Shown here: positions 24,419 through 33,901 of the stretch, one piece after another | Numbering within the stretch: the first letter of the stretch is position 1 | Layout of the letters: every line of letters begins with the position of its first letter | Origin: Thomasclavelia sp. | GTDB taxonomy: Bacteria > Bacillota_I > Bacilli_A > Erysipelotrichales > Coprobacillaceae | Reading direction: 5' to 3' | Assembly: GCA_028749475.1 (NCBI GenBank) | Contig: JAQVWN010000005.1 | Coordinates: forward strand, 50,959 to 114,958 | DNA: 64,000 nucleotides | Notes under the pieces: generated by a model | Databases searched by the model: none | Seen by the model: the letters and a program-made list of their open reading frames with translations, nothing else | Told to the model about the DNA's origin: nothing | Position numbers and translations under genes: made by a program

Positions 24419-25052
24419 TAATAATCTCCTTAATATCACTAGGATGAGTTGCGACAGCATCGCATCCAGCTTTAATTAATTCATCTTTACCTCTAAAGCC
24501 CCAATCACAACCAATGCACTTTACTTTAGTGTTAATGGCTGTTTGAACGTCGACATCACTATCACCAATATAAACTACATTCTTCTTTTTTGATTCCATT
24601 AAATTAATAGCTAAATTGGTTAAAGTTGGATCAGGTTTTCTTGGTTGATAACTTGTATTACCAAAAATATAGGCAAACTTATCTTTAAATAGCGTTTTAC
24701 CTATTTTACTAGCCATAGCGCTTGGTTTATTGGTCACAATGGATAATTTATAACCTTGATTATAAAACTCGTTAACGCACTCTAAAATACCCTTATATGG
24801 TTTAGTATTATCTAAACAATGTTCTAAATATATCTCATCAAACTCACTTCTTATTTTTTGTATATCAATTTTATTTGGTTTAAAGGCATTTTCAAGTAAT
24901 TTATTAACACCATTACCTACAAAGTATCGATATTCATCTAACTTATGAGTTGGATAGGAATACTTTTTTAAAAGGATATTAGTTGTATTAGCTAAGTCTT
25001 CTAAAGAATCAACTAATGTTCCATCTAGATCAAAGATTATTGTATCAATCAT
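24402..25052 (-). CDS. HAD hydrolase, phosphoglycolate-phosphatase-like
   Basis: 216 residues, HAD subfamily IA. Motif I DLDGTLVDS (residues 8-16), motif II in SIVTNKP, motif III Lys near KPDPTL and motif IV YIGDSDVD are all present, and a helical cap lies between motifs I and II. The product resembles Gph/PpaX; the substrate could be phosphoglycolate, pyrophosphate or another small phosphate ester. ATG 25052 follows AAGGAGG. First gene of the HAD-DUF523-zinc-ribbon-VOC operon. Confidence 0.85.
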   Translation of the reverse strand: MIDTIIFDLDGTLVDSLEDLANTTNILLKKYSYPTHKLDEYRYFVGNGVNKLLENAFKPNKIDIQKIRSEFDEIYLEHCLDNTKPYKGILECVNEFYNQGYKLSIVTNKPSAMASKIGKTLFKDKFAYIFGNTSYQPRKPDPTLTNLAINLMESKKKNVVYIGDSDVDVQTAINTKVKCIGCDWGFRGKDELIKAGCDAVATHPSDIKEIINDWNK

Positions 25053-25082
25053 TATAAACCTCCTTTGCAATTATAACATGAT

Positions 25083-25114
25083 AAAGGACTAAAAGAATTA
25101 TCTTTTAGTCCTTT
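25083..25114 (-). terminator. Hairpin at the end of dacA
   Basis: A 14-bp stem (AAAGGACTAAAAGA with TCTTTTAGTCCTTT) and ATTA loop contains the dacA stop codon. The minus-strand T run after it is only three bases, so it is weaker than the reverse orientation would be. Confidence 0.55.
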
Positions 25115-26345
25115 TTTTAGTTGGAATACGACATACTTTAATAAACACTAAAACAAGGATTAAAGCTATTCCATAAGGAAAGATAATTCCTTTAATAGTT
25201 TGAAGAATATATGCTAGAGTATCTTTTTTAACATCTTTAGATGCGTATAGTTCTTTTTTATACTTAGTAGTTCCCTTATATTTAATAGTCATTGTTCCAA
25301 TTTTAGTTCCTTTTTTAATTGGAGCAGTTAAACTTTTAATATTATAAGAGATTTTAACACTACTTTTAGATACGTTCTTAGGTAAGATTAAATTAATATC
25401 TTCATTAGCGTTTACCACTAAATCATCACTACCATAAGTAACATCAATATCTTTAAGTTTAGTTCCTTTTTTAATAATAGTTTGTTCTGAGTAATTGTCT
25501 TTTAAATAGTTGGCAATTGTCACAGTATCTCTTGTGGCAACTGAAGTTAGTGTATCAGTATCTTGTCCATGTCCAGTAACAATAACAAACTCATGATTAT
25601 GTTCTTCTACTAAAGTAGAAAGAGTATGTTGAGCTTCATCAGTATAGCCACTCTTCGTACCTTTAAACATCGAAATATCAATTCCTGATTTATGAGCATT
25701 ACGAACATTTTTCTTAGTCCAGACATGAAGTTTATTAGAAGAAGTAAATGTAGAAATTGCAAATAGTTTTTTAAACTGTTTATTATCACAGGCATTACGA
25801 GTAATTAAAGCCATATCATAAGCTGTTGTATAATGGTTTTCATCATGAATACCAGTTGTATTAGCAAAATGAGAATTCTTAGCGCCACATTTTTTAGCAT
25901 AAGCATTCATTTTGCTTACAAACTTTTCTTGGGAATTATTACATAAATGATCAGCTAGTGCTCTTGTAGCATCAGCTCCACTTGGAATAAGGGCTCCCAT
26001 AAGTAAATCTTCATATGTAACTTCTTCTCCAACTGCAAAGTTGGCAGCTGAAGCTCCAGTTTCATAAACTGTTTCTAAATCTTTTTCAGTAATTGTAAGT
26101 TTTGCATCGACATCTTTAATCATATCAAGAGCAGTCATTATAGTTACAATTTTAGTAATACTAGCTGGATACATTTTAGTATTCATATCTTTATTATAAA
26201 GTACTTTCCCACTATCTTGGTCAATGGCACAGGCAAACTGACTTGTAAGAGTTAAATCTTGAAGATTTTTAGCACTGACACTATTTAGTCCTATTGTAGA
26301 AACTAACATTAAAAGTACAACAACTATTGAAAATATTTTTTTCAT
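25098..26345 (-). CDS. D-alanyl-D-alanine carboxypeptidase (penicillin-binding)
   Basis: 415 residues with an N-terminal signal peptide (hydrophobic residues 5-22) and a C-terminal membrane anchor followed by a basic tail. Active-site motifs: SxxK is SITK (about residues 62-65), the second motif reads SGA at about 118-120 where SxN is usual, and KTG is present as KSG. A C-terminal DacA-type beta domain follows. It trims the terminal D-Ala of peptidoglycan stem peptides outside the membrane. It overlaps the upstream DMT gene by 4 bases. Confidence 0.88.
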   Translation of the reverse strand: MKKIFSIVVVLLMLVSTIGLNSVSAKNLQDLTLTSQFACAIDQDSGKVLYNKDMNTKMYPASITKIVTIMTALDMIKDVDAKLTITEKDLETVYETGASAANFAVGEEVTYEDLLMGALIPSGADATRALADHLCNNSQEKFVSKMNAYAKKCGAKNSHFANTTGIHDENHYTTAYDMALITRNACDNKQFKKLFAISTFTSSNKLHVWTKKNVRNAHKSGIDISMFKGTKSGYTDEAQHTLSTLVEEHNHEFVIVTGHGQDTDTLTSVATRDTVTIANYLKDNYSEQTIIKKGTKLKDIDVTYGSDDLVVNANEDINLILPKNVSKSSVKISYNIKSLTAPIKKGTKIGTMTIKYKGTTKYKKELYASKDVKKDTLAYILQTIKGIIFPYGIALILVLVFIKVCRIPTKKRTKR

Positions 26346-27214
26346 AACTTTCTCCTTAAAAAAGACAACTTGGTATTACTTATAATAATACCGATAAATA
26401 TTAATATAAATCCAATATACATTTGAATACTAATAACTTCATGGTAAAAGAGAACCGAAGCTATTACTCCAAAAACAGATTCAAGTGACATAAGTATTGA
26501 AGCATAACATTCTGAAACTTTATGTTGCCCAATAGATTGAAATAATTGAGTTAATACAGTGCTTATTAATGCTAAGTATATTATTTGTAAATAACTATTA
26601 CCTATTCTATCAACTATTGTTATATTTTCAAATAATATACTAGATAGTAAAGCAAGTATTGCAGTAGTAGAAATACTTATGAAAGATAAATTTACTGGAC
26701 TTAATACTTCTAAAGACTTTTTAGTAAATATTATTTGTAAAGCATAAAACAAACCACAAATAATAGTTAATAAATCACCTATATTCATTGATAAATCACC
26801 TTTTAAACTAACAAAGCCAATTCCAATAAAACAAATAAAAGCAGCTAAGAAGTTATAACTATCTGGTCTTTTTTTATAAATTAACCAAACTAAAAAGGGA
26901 ACCATCGCAGTATAAACTGTTGTTAAAAAAGCATTCTTACTTGGTGTGGTGTAAACTAAGCCATAAGTTTGAATAATATAAGCAATGTATGTAAATACAC
27001 CAATAATAAGTCCATATTTAATTGTACTTAGTTTAATTGTTTTAATTTGTTTGAAAAATATTACAAACATAAACAAGGAAGCTAAAGAGAACCTTACAAA
27101 TAGTAATACATTAGGGGTTAATGTATTTGTAACATCTTTCATAACTACAAAAGAACATCCCCAAATTATTGATGTAACTATTAGTAAAATTGAACCTATT
27201 ATTTTATCTTTCAT
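26342..27214 (-). CDS. DMT/EamA-family transporter
   Basis: 290 residues with about ten transmembrane helices in two EamA repeats, the first with SIIWGCSFVVMKD, the second beginning near residue 150. The family exports or imports amino acids and metabolites; the substrate cannot be assigned. ATG 27214 is chosen because GGAGAAAG lies just before it; a longer in-frame reading extends into the ileS terminator. Its stop overlaps the dacA start, suggesting co-transcription. Confidence 0.85.
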   Translation of the reverse strand: MKDKIIGSILLIVTSIIWGCSFVVMKDVTNTLTPNVLLFVRFSLASLFMFVIFFKQIKTIKLSTIKYGLIIGVFTYIAYIIQTYGLVYTTPSKNAFLTTVYTAMVPFLVWLIYKKRPDSYNFLAAFICFIGIGFVSLKGDLSMNIGDLLTIICGLFYALQIIFTKKSLEVLSPVNLSFISISTTAILALLSSILFENITIVDRIGNSYLQIIYLALISTVLTQLFQSIGQHKVSECYASILMSLESVFGVIASVLFYHEVISIQMYIGFILIFIGIIISNTKLSFLRRKL

Positions 27215-27230
27215 ACTTTCTCCATTAAAA

Positions 27231-27251
27231 CAAGGTGGCAAAGCCACCTTG
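27231..27251 (-). terminator. Intrinsic terminator of ileS
   Basis: CAAGGTGGC-AAA-GCCACCTTG 9-bp stem directly after the ileS stop, followed on the minus strand by TTTTAATGG. The same bases supply the ribosome site of the next gene. Confidence 0.65.
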
Positions 27252-27255
27252 AGTT

Positions 27256-29988
27256 TTATTTATCGTTAATGACACTTGAACAACGTGGGCATAAATCCCC
27301 ATCCATTTCATCAGCATCAAAGTAGTTCCAACATCTAGGACATTGAACACCATTAAATTTTTCTGCTTTAATATAAGCACTATCAAATTCTTCTAAAGAT
27401 TTATCATCAACTAATTTTACTTTAGCTACAATGAATAGTTGTTTTAAATCAGCATCTAATTCAGTTAATTCTTGATAATCTTCTTTTAATGAAATAGTTA
27501 CTTTAGCTTCCATATTAGATTTAATAACTTTATCATTTCTTAATGCTTCTAAAGACTTCATTACATCATTTCTAAGATTTAAGAACTTGTCATAGTAAGC
27601 TTCAATCTTATCTTGATCTTTTATATCAATTTTCTTATAACATGGTTCTAAGAAAATTGATTCTTCTTTATGTTTATCACAATTGAAATTATCATGTAAT
27701 TCTTCTGCAGTAAATACTAATACTGGTGAAAGAAGTTTCATCATAGTTTTGGCATGATAATATAAAACAGTTTGAACTTCTCTACGTCTTTGACTATCTT
27801 CTTTTTCAAGATATAAGATATCTTTTGTGAAATCCATATAGAATGAAGATAATAAATTAGTAAAGTAATTTAATATTTCAGCATTAGCAGCTGCAAAATC
27901 ATAATTATTATAATCTTCTTCATATACATCAATTAAATCATTTAATTTAGCTAACATATATTTATCTACTCCAGGTAAAGAATCTACAGCAACTAAATCA
28001 TCTTCACTAAAGTTATTTAAGTTTCCTAGGACAAAACGCATTGTATTACGAATTTTACGATATCCTTCAGATATTTGTTTCATAATATCATTACTAATAC
28101 GAACGTCTTGTTGATAAGCTACTGAAGTAGCCCAAAGTCTAACAATATCAGCTCCGTATTGATTTACTAATTTAATAGGATCGACAGTATTACCTAAAGA
28201 TTTAGACATCTTATTACCTTTTCCATCTAAAACAAATCCATGAGAAAGGACAGTTTTATATGGGGCTTTACCATGAGCAGCAACTCCAATAATAAGTGAA
28301 GAGTTAAACCAACCACGATATTGATCACTACCCTCAAAGTATAAGTCAACAGGATAACGATATCCTCTTTCAATCATACATCCAGTATGAGAAGATCCAG
28401 AATCAAACCAGACATCCATAATATCTTTTTCTTTTTTAAAGATACCATTTGGAGAATGTTCATTTGTATATCCTTCAGGAAGTAAGTCTTTTTCTTCTTT
28501 TTCAAACCAAATATTAGAACCATGTTCTCTAAATAGTTTTGAGATATGTTTAAAGACTTCTTCTTCCATAATTGGAGTTCCATCTTCACAATAAATAATA
28601 GGAATTGGAACACCCCAAGTACGTTGACGAGAAATACACCAGTCTCCTCTTTCTTTAATCATATTATAAATACGAATATGGCCCCATTCATTTAACCACT
28701 CAGTATTATCAATTTCTTCTAATAATTTGTCTCTGATTTTATCTAAAGAACAGAACCATTGATCAGTAGCTCTGAAGATAATAGGTTTTTTAGTACGCCA
28801 ATCATGAGGATAACTATGTTTGATGAATTCAAGTTTTAATAAAGCTCCGATTTCATCTAATTTAACTGTAACAGTCTTATTAGCATCATCAACATATTGA
28901 CCTTCTAACCACTCACCACAATCTTTCATCATACAACCATGTTCATCAACGTTACAATAAGCTGGTAAACCATATTTTTGACCGATGAAGAAGTCATCAG
29001 CACCAAATCCTGGTGCTGTATGAACACATCCAGTACCACTATCATTAGTAACATGATCACCTAATATAACAAGTGATTCTTTGTCATATAACGGATGTTG
29101 ACATGTAATCATTTCAAGTTCAGATCCTTTATAATGATTAATTACTTTATAATCAGTAATTTCAAATTTTTCCATTAAACTATCTACTAATTCATCTAAA
29201 ACAATTAATTTACCTTTAGATGTTTCAACTAAAGCATAGTTAAATTTAGCATTTAAACAGATAGCTAAGTTAGCTGGAATAGTCCAAGGTGTAGTTGTCC
29301 AAATTACAAAGTATGTGTCATTGTCTAAAATTCCTTTACCATCTTTAACTTGGAATTTAACATAAATAGTTGGTGATTTAATGTCATGATATTCTATTTC
29401 AGCTTCAGCTAAAGCTGATTCAGAACTTGGAGACCAATATACTGGTTTTAATCCTTTAAAGATTAATCCTTCCATCGCCATTTTAGCAAACACATCAATT
29501 TGATTAGCTTCAAATTCATGTTGAAGAGTTAAATAAGGATGTTTATAATCAGCAAATGTTCCCATTCTGATTAATTGTTCCATTTGTCTATGAACTTGTT
29601 CATGAGCATATGTTTCACATTTCTTTCTAAAATCAACTATGTTCATTTCTTTACGATTAACACCTAATTTTTGAATAGCATTTTCAATAGGTAAACCATG
29701 AGTATCCCATCCAGGAATATATGGTGTATAAAAACCTTGCATATTCTTATAACGACAAATAACATCTTTAATAGTTTTATTCATCATATGTCCCATATGC
29801 ATATTACCATTTGCGTATGGAGGCCCATCATGGAAAACAAAATCATCATGTCCTTCATTTTGAGCTATAACCTTTTCATACATATTTGATTCTTGCCATC
29901 TTGTTACAAAACCAGGTTCTTTGGTTGGTAATTTACCTCGCATTTCAAAATCAGTTGTAGGCATCAATAACGTATCTTTGTAATTCAT
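27256..29988 (-). CDS. ileS: Isoleucyl-tRNA synthetase
   Basis: 910 residues, class Ia synthetase. The HIGH motif appears as HMGH (in NGNMHMGHMMNK, near residue 60), KMSKS is present (GNKMSKSLGN), the editing CP1 domain lies between them, and the C-terminal zinc finger has CPRCWNYF and CPRC. It charges tRNA-Ile in the cytoplasm. ATG 29988 is preceded by AAGGAGAAG. A T-box leader upstream controls the gene by uncharged tRNA-Ile. Its position after divIVA is the usual Firmicutes arrangement. Confidence 0.97.
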   Translation of the reverse strand: MNYKDTLLMPTTDFEMRGKLPTKEPGFVTRWQESNMYEKVIAQNEGHDDFVFHDGPPYANGNMHMGHMMNKTIKDVICRYKNMQGFYTPYIPGWDTHGLPIENAIQKLGVNRKEMNIVDFRKKCETYAHEQVHRQMEQLIRMGTFADYKHPYLTLQHEFEANQIDVFAKMAMEGLIFKGLKPVYWSPSSESALAEAEIEYHDIKSPTIYVKFQVKDGKGILDNDTYFVIWTTTPWTIPANLAICLNAKFNYALVETSKGKLIVLDELVDSLMEKFEITDYKVINHYKGSELEMITCQHPLYDKESLVILGDHVTNDSGTGCVHTAPGFGADDFFIGQKYGLPAYCNVDEHGCMMKDCGEWLEGQYVDDANKTVTVKLDEIGALLKLEFIKHSYPHDWRTKKPIIFRATDQWFCSLDKIRDKLLEEIDNTEWLNEWGHIRIYNMIKERGDWCISRQRTWGVPIPIIYCEDGTPIMEEEVFKHISKLFREHGSNIWFEKEEKDLLPEGYTNEHSPNGIFKKEKDIMDVWFDSGSSHTGCMIERGYRYPVDLYFEGSDQYRGWFNSSLIIGVAAHGKAPYKTVLSHGFVLDGKGNKMSKSLGNTVDPIKLVNQYGADIVRLWATSVAYQQDVRISNDIMKQISEGYRKIRNTMRFVLGNLNNFSEDDLVAVDSLPGVDKYMLAKLNDLIDVYEEDYNNYDFAAANAEILNYFTNLLSSFYMDFTKDILYLEKEDSQRRREVQTVLYYHAKTMMKLLSPVLVFTAEELHDNFNCDKHKEESIFLEPCYKKIDIKDQDKIEAYYDKFLNLRNDVMKSLEALRNDKVIKSNMEAKVTISLKEDYQELTELDADLKQLFIVAKVKLVDDKSLEEFDSAYIKAEKFNGVQCPRCWNYFDADEMDGDLCPRCSSVINDK

Positions 29989-30004
29989 CTTTCTTCTCCT
30001 TTTC

Positions 30005-30195
30005 AAAATAAAAAATCGTCCTGTTAAGGACGATTAATTCGCGGTACCACCTTTAATTCATGTTTACACATGCACTCAATGTCTTAACGCAACAAACGAC
30101 TTCTTTTACTAATTTCTAAGAAGCAACTCCAGAGTGATTTATAATAACTCTAACTATCAGTTTGCACCAAGCACTGACTCTCTATAAGTAATCTA
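30005..30195 (-). promoter_or_regulatory. T-box riboswitch of ileS
   Basis: The minus strand carries AGGTGGTACCGCG (30052-30040), the T-box sequence; its TGGT pairs with the ACCA end of tRNA. A terminator stem (AATCGTCCT with AGGACGATT, 30014-30035) plus T run follows, and the competing antiterminator uses CGTCCTT. A stem I region begins near 30190 with AGAGAGTCAGTG. The triplet ATC at 30138-30136, before ACTCTGGAG, is the likely Ile specifier. Uncharged tRNA-Ile should allow read-through. Confidence 0.95.
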
Positions 30196-30199
30196 GTTA

Positions 30200-30658
30200 T
30201 TAACTGTCTCTTTCATCGTTTTTATCATCTTTATTATCTCGATGATCATAGATAAGGTTGTAAACCTCACTATTATCAATCGTTTCGATAAGATCTTTAC
30301 TCATTTTAACAACTGAGCTTCTAAACTCAACTGCTTGAGATTTAAAATCAGACATTTCGTCTGATAAATTTCTAACATATTCTAACGATTCTGTCAATAT
30401 CATGTTAGCATTACGCTTAGCTTTATCAATAAGTTCACTAGCTTCTTTCAACGCTAATCTAGCAATCTCTTCGTTAGTTTTTTCTTGAATATTTACCCGA
30501 TGTTGGAGTATTGAATTAGATTTCTCAATTTCTTCATTCTTAGTTTTTAATTCACTAAGTTCGGTTTCTAGCTTACTAATTTTCTCTTCTAAAGTAGAAA
30601 CTTGCATATCTACTTGAGTCTTATTATAGCCCCGAAATTGTTTTTTAAAATCCATCAT
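30200..30658 (-). CDS. divIVA: DivIVA-type cell-division protein
   Basis: 152 residues. The N-terminal membrane-binding motif FKKQFRGYNKTQVD is followed by a long coiled coil (about 20-115) and an acidic/charged tail. DivIVA proteins sense negative membrane curvature at poles and septa and recruit division or wall-synthesis factors. GGGGAGG precedes the ATG; two adjacent Met codons make a one-residue uncertainty. Last gene of the division operon before the T-box of ileS. Confidence 0.9.
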   Translation of the reverse strand: MMDFKKQFRGYNKTQVDMQVSTLEEKISKLETELSELKTKNEEIEKSNSILQHRVNIQEKTNEEIARLALKEASELIDKAKRNANMILTESLEYVRNLSDEMSDFKSQAVEFRSSVVKMSKDLIETIDNSEVYNLIYDHRDNKDDKNDERDS

Positions 30659-30669
30659 TTTGACCTCCC

Positions 30670-31428
30670 CTACTTGTAAAAATATCCTTCGACAACAAAG
30701 TTGTCGGACTTGGTCTTGCGATTTGTATTCACAAATTTTACTCGACCATGTTTCTTGAAAGAAATTATATCATTATTATTACACAAATAGTTGATTTCTT
30801 CAATATCTTTATGATTCACTCGTACATATCCACTGTTGATAAAACTTGCAGCTTTTGATCGCGGTATCTTATAAAAACTAGATAGAATCTTATCTAATCT
30901 CAAACTTGAAACAATAAAAGTCTTACGAGAATATTCATATTTTACCTCTACAATATTTTCTGCTTTTGATATTTTTATCTTTGAACGCTTAATTTGTTTG
31001 AGATTATCTATTAAATAATTGTACATATTTGATTCAATTGCGACAAAAAAATCATCTTTATCTTTAACAATATCACCAAATAGTTCTCTATCAACGCCTA
31101 AAGACATTAAAGCACCCAAAACATCACGGTGATTAAGTTTTTCAAACGCTGAAGGATAAGTGATTTTGATTACTGTTATTTCGAAATCTTCTTTAGTTAT
31201 TTCATAAAATTTGGGTGCTAAAATAACTCTCTTAGTTTCAGAGCCTTCGATACCACCATCTGTTAATACCTGAATATCATCATTATTACCTATTATCGAT
31301 TTAATTATATCTTGATAATTAGGATTTAAGAACTTGGTTAGGACAATTCTTTGTTTGTCTTCGACTTGGAACTTATAGTCTAAGACTTTTCTTACAAAGA
31401 CTTCATCACCTTTGAAATGTTCTAGCAT
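30670..31428 (-). CDS. ylmH: YlmH-like RNA-binding S4-domain protein
   Basis: 252 residues: an N-terminal YlmH-type domain (FLNPNYQDII, VLTDGGIEGSETKRVILAP) and a C-terminal S4 domain (LRLDKILSSFYKIPRSKAASFI then VRVNHKDI). YlmH relatives act in ribosome rescue and are conserved beside division genes in Firmicutes. No ribosome site is visible directly before the ATG, and a terminator-like hairpin lies between sepF and this gene, so expression may be low or use an unrecognised signal. Confidence 0.9.
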   Translation of the reverse strand: MLEHFKGDEVFVRKVLDYKFQVEDKQRIVLTKFLNPNYQDIIKSIIGNNDDIQVLTDGGIEGSETKRVILAPKFYEITKEDFEITVIKITYPSAFEKLNHRDVLGALMSLGVDRELFGDIVKDKDDFFVAIESNMYNYLIDNLKQIKRSKIKISKAENIVEVKYEYSRKTFIVSSLRLDKILSSFYKIPRSKAASFINSGYVRVNHKDIEEINYLCNNNDIISFKKHGRVKFVNTNRKTKSDNFVVEGYFYK

Positions 31429-31435
31429 ATAAACA

Positions 31436-31465
31436 TGTAAAAAGTATTAGCTAAGCTAATACTTT
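31436..31465 (-). terminator. Hairpin between sepF and ylmH
   Basis: AAAGTATTAGC-TAA-GCTAATACTTT forms an 11-bp stem followed on the minus strand by TTTTTAC. It may terminate part of the transcription coming from sepF. Confidence 0.6.
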
Positions 31466-31472
31466 ATTTATA

Positions 31473-31913
31473 TTAATCTTCAGTTTCATCTTCATCTAGA
31501 TCAATACTACCAGCAACAGAAATGTTCTTTGGAGTACATAAGAAAATCTTAGGTCCTATTTTTTGAATATCTCCATCAATAGCGTAGATAACTCCACTTA
31601 AGAAATCAACTACCCTTTTAGCTTGATCTTTTTGAAGGCGGTGTAGATTAACAACCGCAGCTCTTCTACTAGTTAGATGTTGTGCTATATTTTGAGAATC
31701 ACCAAATGATCTTGGTTCAAATAAGACCAAGTTAGATCCTTTAGCATTTAAAGCATCAACAGCTTGTGTTGTTTTATGATATTTAGGCATTTCAAATTTA
31801 CTTGTTTTTACTTCTGGTTCAACAGTATCCTCTTCAAATGATTCTTCGAATTCTTCTTCTTCATCACTATCATCTGTAAAAAACCAATCTTTTATTTTTT
31901 CTCCGGCACCCAT
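31473..31913 (-). CDS. sepF: Cell-division protein SepF
   Basis: 146 residues. Residues 1-12 form a membrane-binding helix, an acidic linker spans about 13-50, and the C-terminal SepF core begins near residue 60 ([35 protein letters not shown]). SepF polymerises into rings and tethers FtsZ to the membrane, partly overlapping FtsA. AAAGGAGG precedes the ATG and a promoter-like TTGAGA/TAGAAT lies upstream, so it may have its own start within the operon. Confidence 0.93.
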   Translation of the reverse strand: MGAGEKIKDWFFTDDSDEEEEFEESFEEDTVEPEVKTSKFEMPKYHKTTQAVDALNAKGSNLVLFEPRSFGDSQNIAQHLTSRRAAVVNLHRLQKDQAKRVVDFLSGVIYAIDGDIQKIGPKIFLCTPKNISVAGSIDLDEDETED

Positions 31914-31941
31914 GAAGATTCCTCCTTTTAATTACTATATA

Positions 31942-31969
31942 ATTCTACCACATATTGAAACATTCTCAA
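31942..31969 (-). promoter_or_regulatory. Candidate promoter of sepF
   Basis: On the minus strand TTGAGA and TAGAAT are separated by 16 bases, upstream of the sepF ribosome site. Confidence 0.5.
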
Positions 31970-31991
31970 TAATTATTACCTATTAACACTA

Positions 31992-32765
31992 TTATTTTGA
32001 GGCTTTAACTGCCTTAATGACAGCATTTCTAAAATTAGCTTCTTCTAATGTTTCTACACCTTTAATAGTTATACCTCCAGGAGAGCATACATTATCTTTT
32101 AGTACTCCTGGATGAATGTTAGTTTTCTTTTGCATCATACCTGAGCCAATTACTGTCTGACTAGCAAGCTTATAAGCAACATCCCGAGGTAAACCTTCAA
32201 GTACTGCGCCATCAGCTAAAGCTTCTATCATCATATAAACATAAGCTGGTCCACAGCCACTTAAAGCTGATCCAGCTTTAAATTGATATCCTGGAAGGAC
32301 TTGCACTTCCCCAATAGAATTCAACATGTTTATCACGTATTCAAGTTGACTTTCATCTAAAGTGTTCTCTTTTTCTACTAATGTCATTCCTTGTTTAACA
32401 AGAGCTGGAGTATTAGGCATAATTGTAACATGCTTAGTTCCTTCATTTAATAGTTCCTCATATTTATAAAAATCATAACCATTTACAATTGAAACTATTA
32501 TTTTATCGTTGATGTCATCAACTATTTCTTCAACAACAGCTTCAATAACATTAGGTTTAACAGCAAAAACTATTAAATCTACTTTCTTAACAAGTTCATT
32601 TAATGAGCTTGTAGGGTTTAGATTGAATCGTTTATTCATATCATTTAGTTTTTCATTATCTATATCATAGGCATAAACATCTTTCCCATCTATAAACTTT
32701 GAATCAATAATACCACCAGCAATAGCACTGGCCATATTACCCATTCCAATAAATCCTATTTTCAT
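31992..32765 (-). CDS. proC: Pyrroline-5-carboxylate reductase
   Basis: 257 residues. The N-terminal Rossmann motif GFIGMGNMASAIAGG binds NAD(P)H, and the C-terminal dimerisation domain includes ALSGCGPAYVYMMIEALADG and SPGGITIKG, the P5C reductase signature. It performs the last step of proline synthesis. Its location between ftsZ and sepF matches some Firmicutes, where proC is often near the sepF group. TAAGGAG precedes the ATG. No other proline genes are visible here. Confidence 0.95.
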   Translation of the reverse strand: MKIGFIGMGNMASAIAGGIIDSKFIDGKDVYAYDIDNEKLNDMNKRFNLNPTSSLNELVKKVDLIVFAVKPNVIEAVVEEIVDDINDKIIVSIVNGYDFYKYEELLNEGTKHVTIMPNTPALVKQGMTLVEKENTLDESQLEYVINMLNSIGEVQVLPGYQFKAGSALSGCGPAYVYMMIEALADGAVLEGLPRDVAYKLASQTVIGSGMMQKKTNIHPGVLKDNVCSPGGITIKGVETLEEANFRNAVIKAVKASK

Positions 32766-32784
32766 CTTAATCTCCTTATATAAA

Positions 32785-32808
32785 GAAATAAGTTAACCAA
32801 AGGTTAAC
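32785..32808 (-). terminator. Hairpin between ftsZ and proC
   Basis: GTTAACC-AAA-GGTTAAC stem directly after the ftsZ stop, followed on the minus strand by TTATTTCTTT. A partial terminator is plausible. Confidence 0.5.
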
Positions 32809-33885
32809 CTAAATCTTTCTTCTTTTTAAGAATGCAGGCACTTCTCCATCTTCAGAGTCTTCAAAATCATCTTCATCTTCTTCAGGATTATCTAGTTCTG
32901 GTTTAACAACTGAAGGTTGAACTTCAGGATCAAGATTTTCTTCATCAAAACCAGTAGCAATAACAGTTACAATAATTTGATCGTCTAAGTCTTCATTAAT
33001 AGCGATACCTAAATATGTATTAATGTCATCACCTACTTCTTGAGTAATTGTCTCAAGAGCTAAGTTTGCATCAAATAATGAAATATTTGGTCCACCTGTA
33101 ACATTGATAATAGCATCTTTAGCACCAGCTACAGAAACTTCTAGTAAAGGAGAACTAATAGCATTTTTAGCTGCTTCTTTAGCTTTATCATCTCCAGAAG
33201 CCATTCCGATACCAATTAAAGCATTACCACGATTACGCATTACTGCACATACATCAGCAAAATCAAGGTTGATAAATGCTGGAATAGCGATAAGGTCAGT
33301 AATAGTTTGAACACCTTGTCTTAAAACATTATCAGCTTCCATAAAAGCTTCTTGCATAGGTCTTCCACCAATTAATTGAAGTAAACGATCATTAGATACA
33401 ACGATGATACTATCAACATTTTCTCTTAATTCTTCAATACCTTCAATTGATTGTCTTTTTCTTTTCATACCTTCAAAAGTAAAAGGTTTAGTAATAACCC
33501 CAACTGTAAGAGCTCCAAGTTCTCTAGCAATTTTTGCAAATATAGGAGCAGCTCCAGTACCAGTTCCACCACCCATACCAGCAGCGATGAATACCATATC
33601 GGCACCTTCTAAAGCATTTCTAATTTCAGCTTCAGATTCTTGAGCAGCTTTTTTACCCATTTCTGGATTACCACCAGCCCCAAGTCCTTTTGTAAGTTCT
33701 TTTCCTAAAACTATTTTGTTTTCGACAGGTGATCTTCTAAGTACTTGCACATCAGTGTTTGCAACAAAGAATTCTACTCCTTTAACCCCATCATCAACCA
33801 TTCTATTGACAGCGTTGTTACCACCGCCACCAATACCTACTACTTTAATGTTTGCTACTTGTTCTTGATCAAAATTTTTATCCAT
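32809..33885 (-). CDS. ftsZ: Cell-division GTPase FtsZ
   Basis: 358 residues, tubulin homolog. The GTP-binding signature is [10 protein letters not shown], with the T7 synergy loop NLDFADV around residues 205-211. The core ends at about 317, followed by an acidic linker and the C-terminal peptide [10 protein letters not shown] that binds SepF/FtsA. It forms the Z-ring at mid-cell. GTGAGGATAA precedes the ATG. It follows ftsA after a short gap. Confidence 0.98.
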   Translation of the reverse strand: MDKNFDQEQVANIKVVGIGGGGNNAVNRMVDDGVKGVEFFVANTDVQVLRRSPVENKIVLGKELTKGLGAGGNPEMGKKAAQESEAEIRNALEGADMVFIAAGMGGGTGTGAAPIFAKIARELGALTVGVITKPFTFEGMKRKRQSIEGIEELRENVDSIIVVSNDRLLQLIGGRPMQEAFMEADNVLRQGVQTITDLIAIPAFINLDFADVCAVMRNRGNALIGIGMASGDDKAKEAAKNAISSPLLEVSVAGAKDAIINVTGGPNISLFDANLALETITQEVGDDINTYLGIAINEDLDDQIIVTVIATGFDEENLDPEVQPSVVKPELDNPEEDEDDFEDSEDGEVPAFLKRRKI

Positions 33886-33901
33886 TTATTTATCCTCACT
33901 T

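Noticed and set aside
28374..28613. Lysine/leucine-rich open frame in another frame of ileS
   Set aside because: It lies wholly inside the intact isoleucyl-tRNA synthetase gene, has no ribosome site and looks like a composition artefact.
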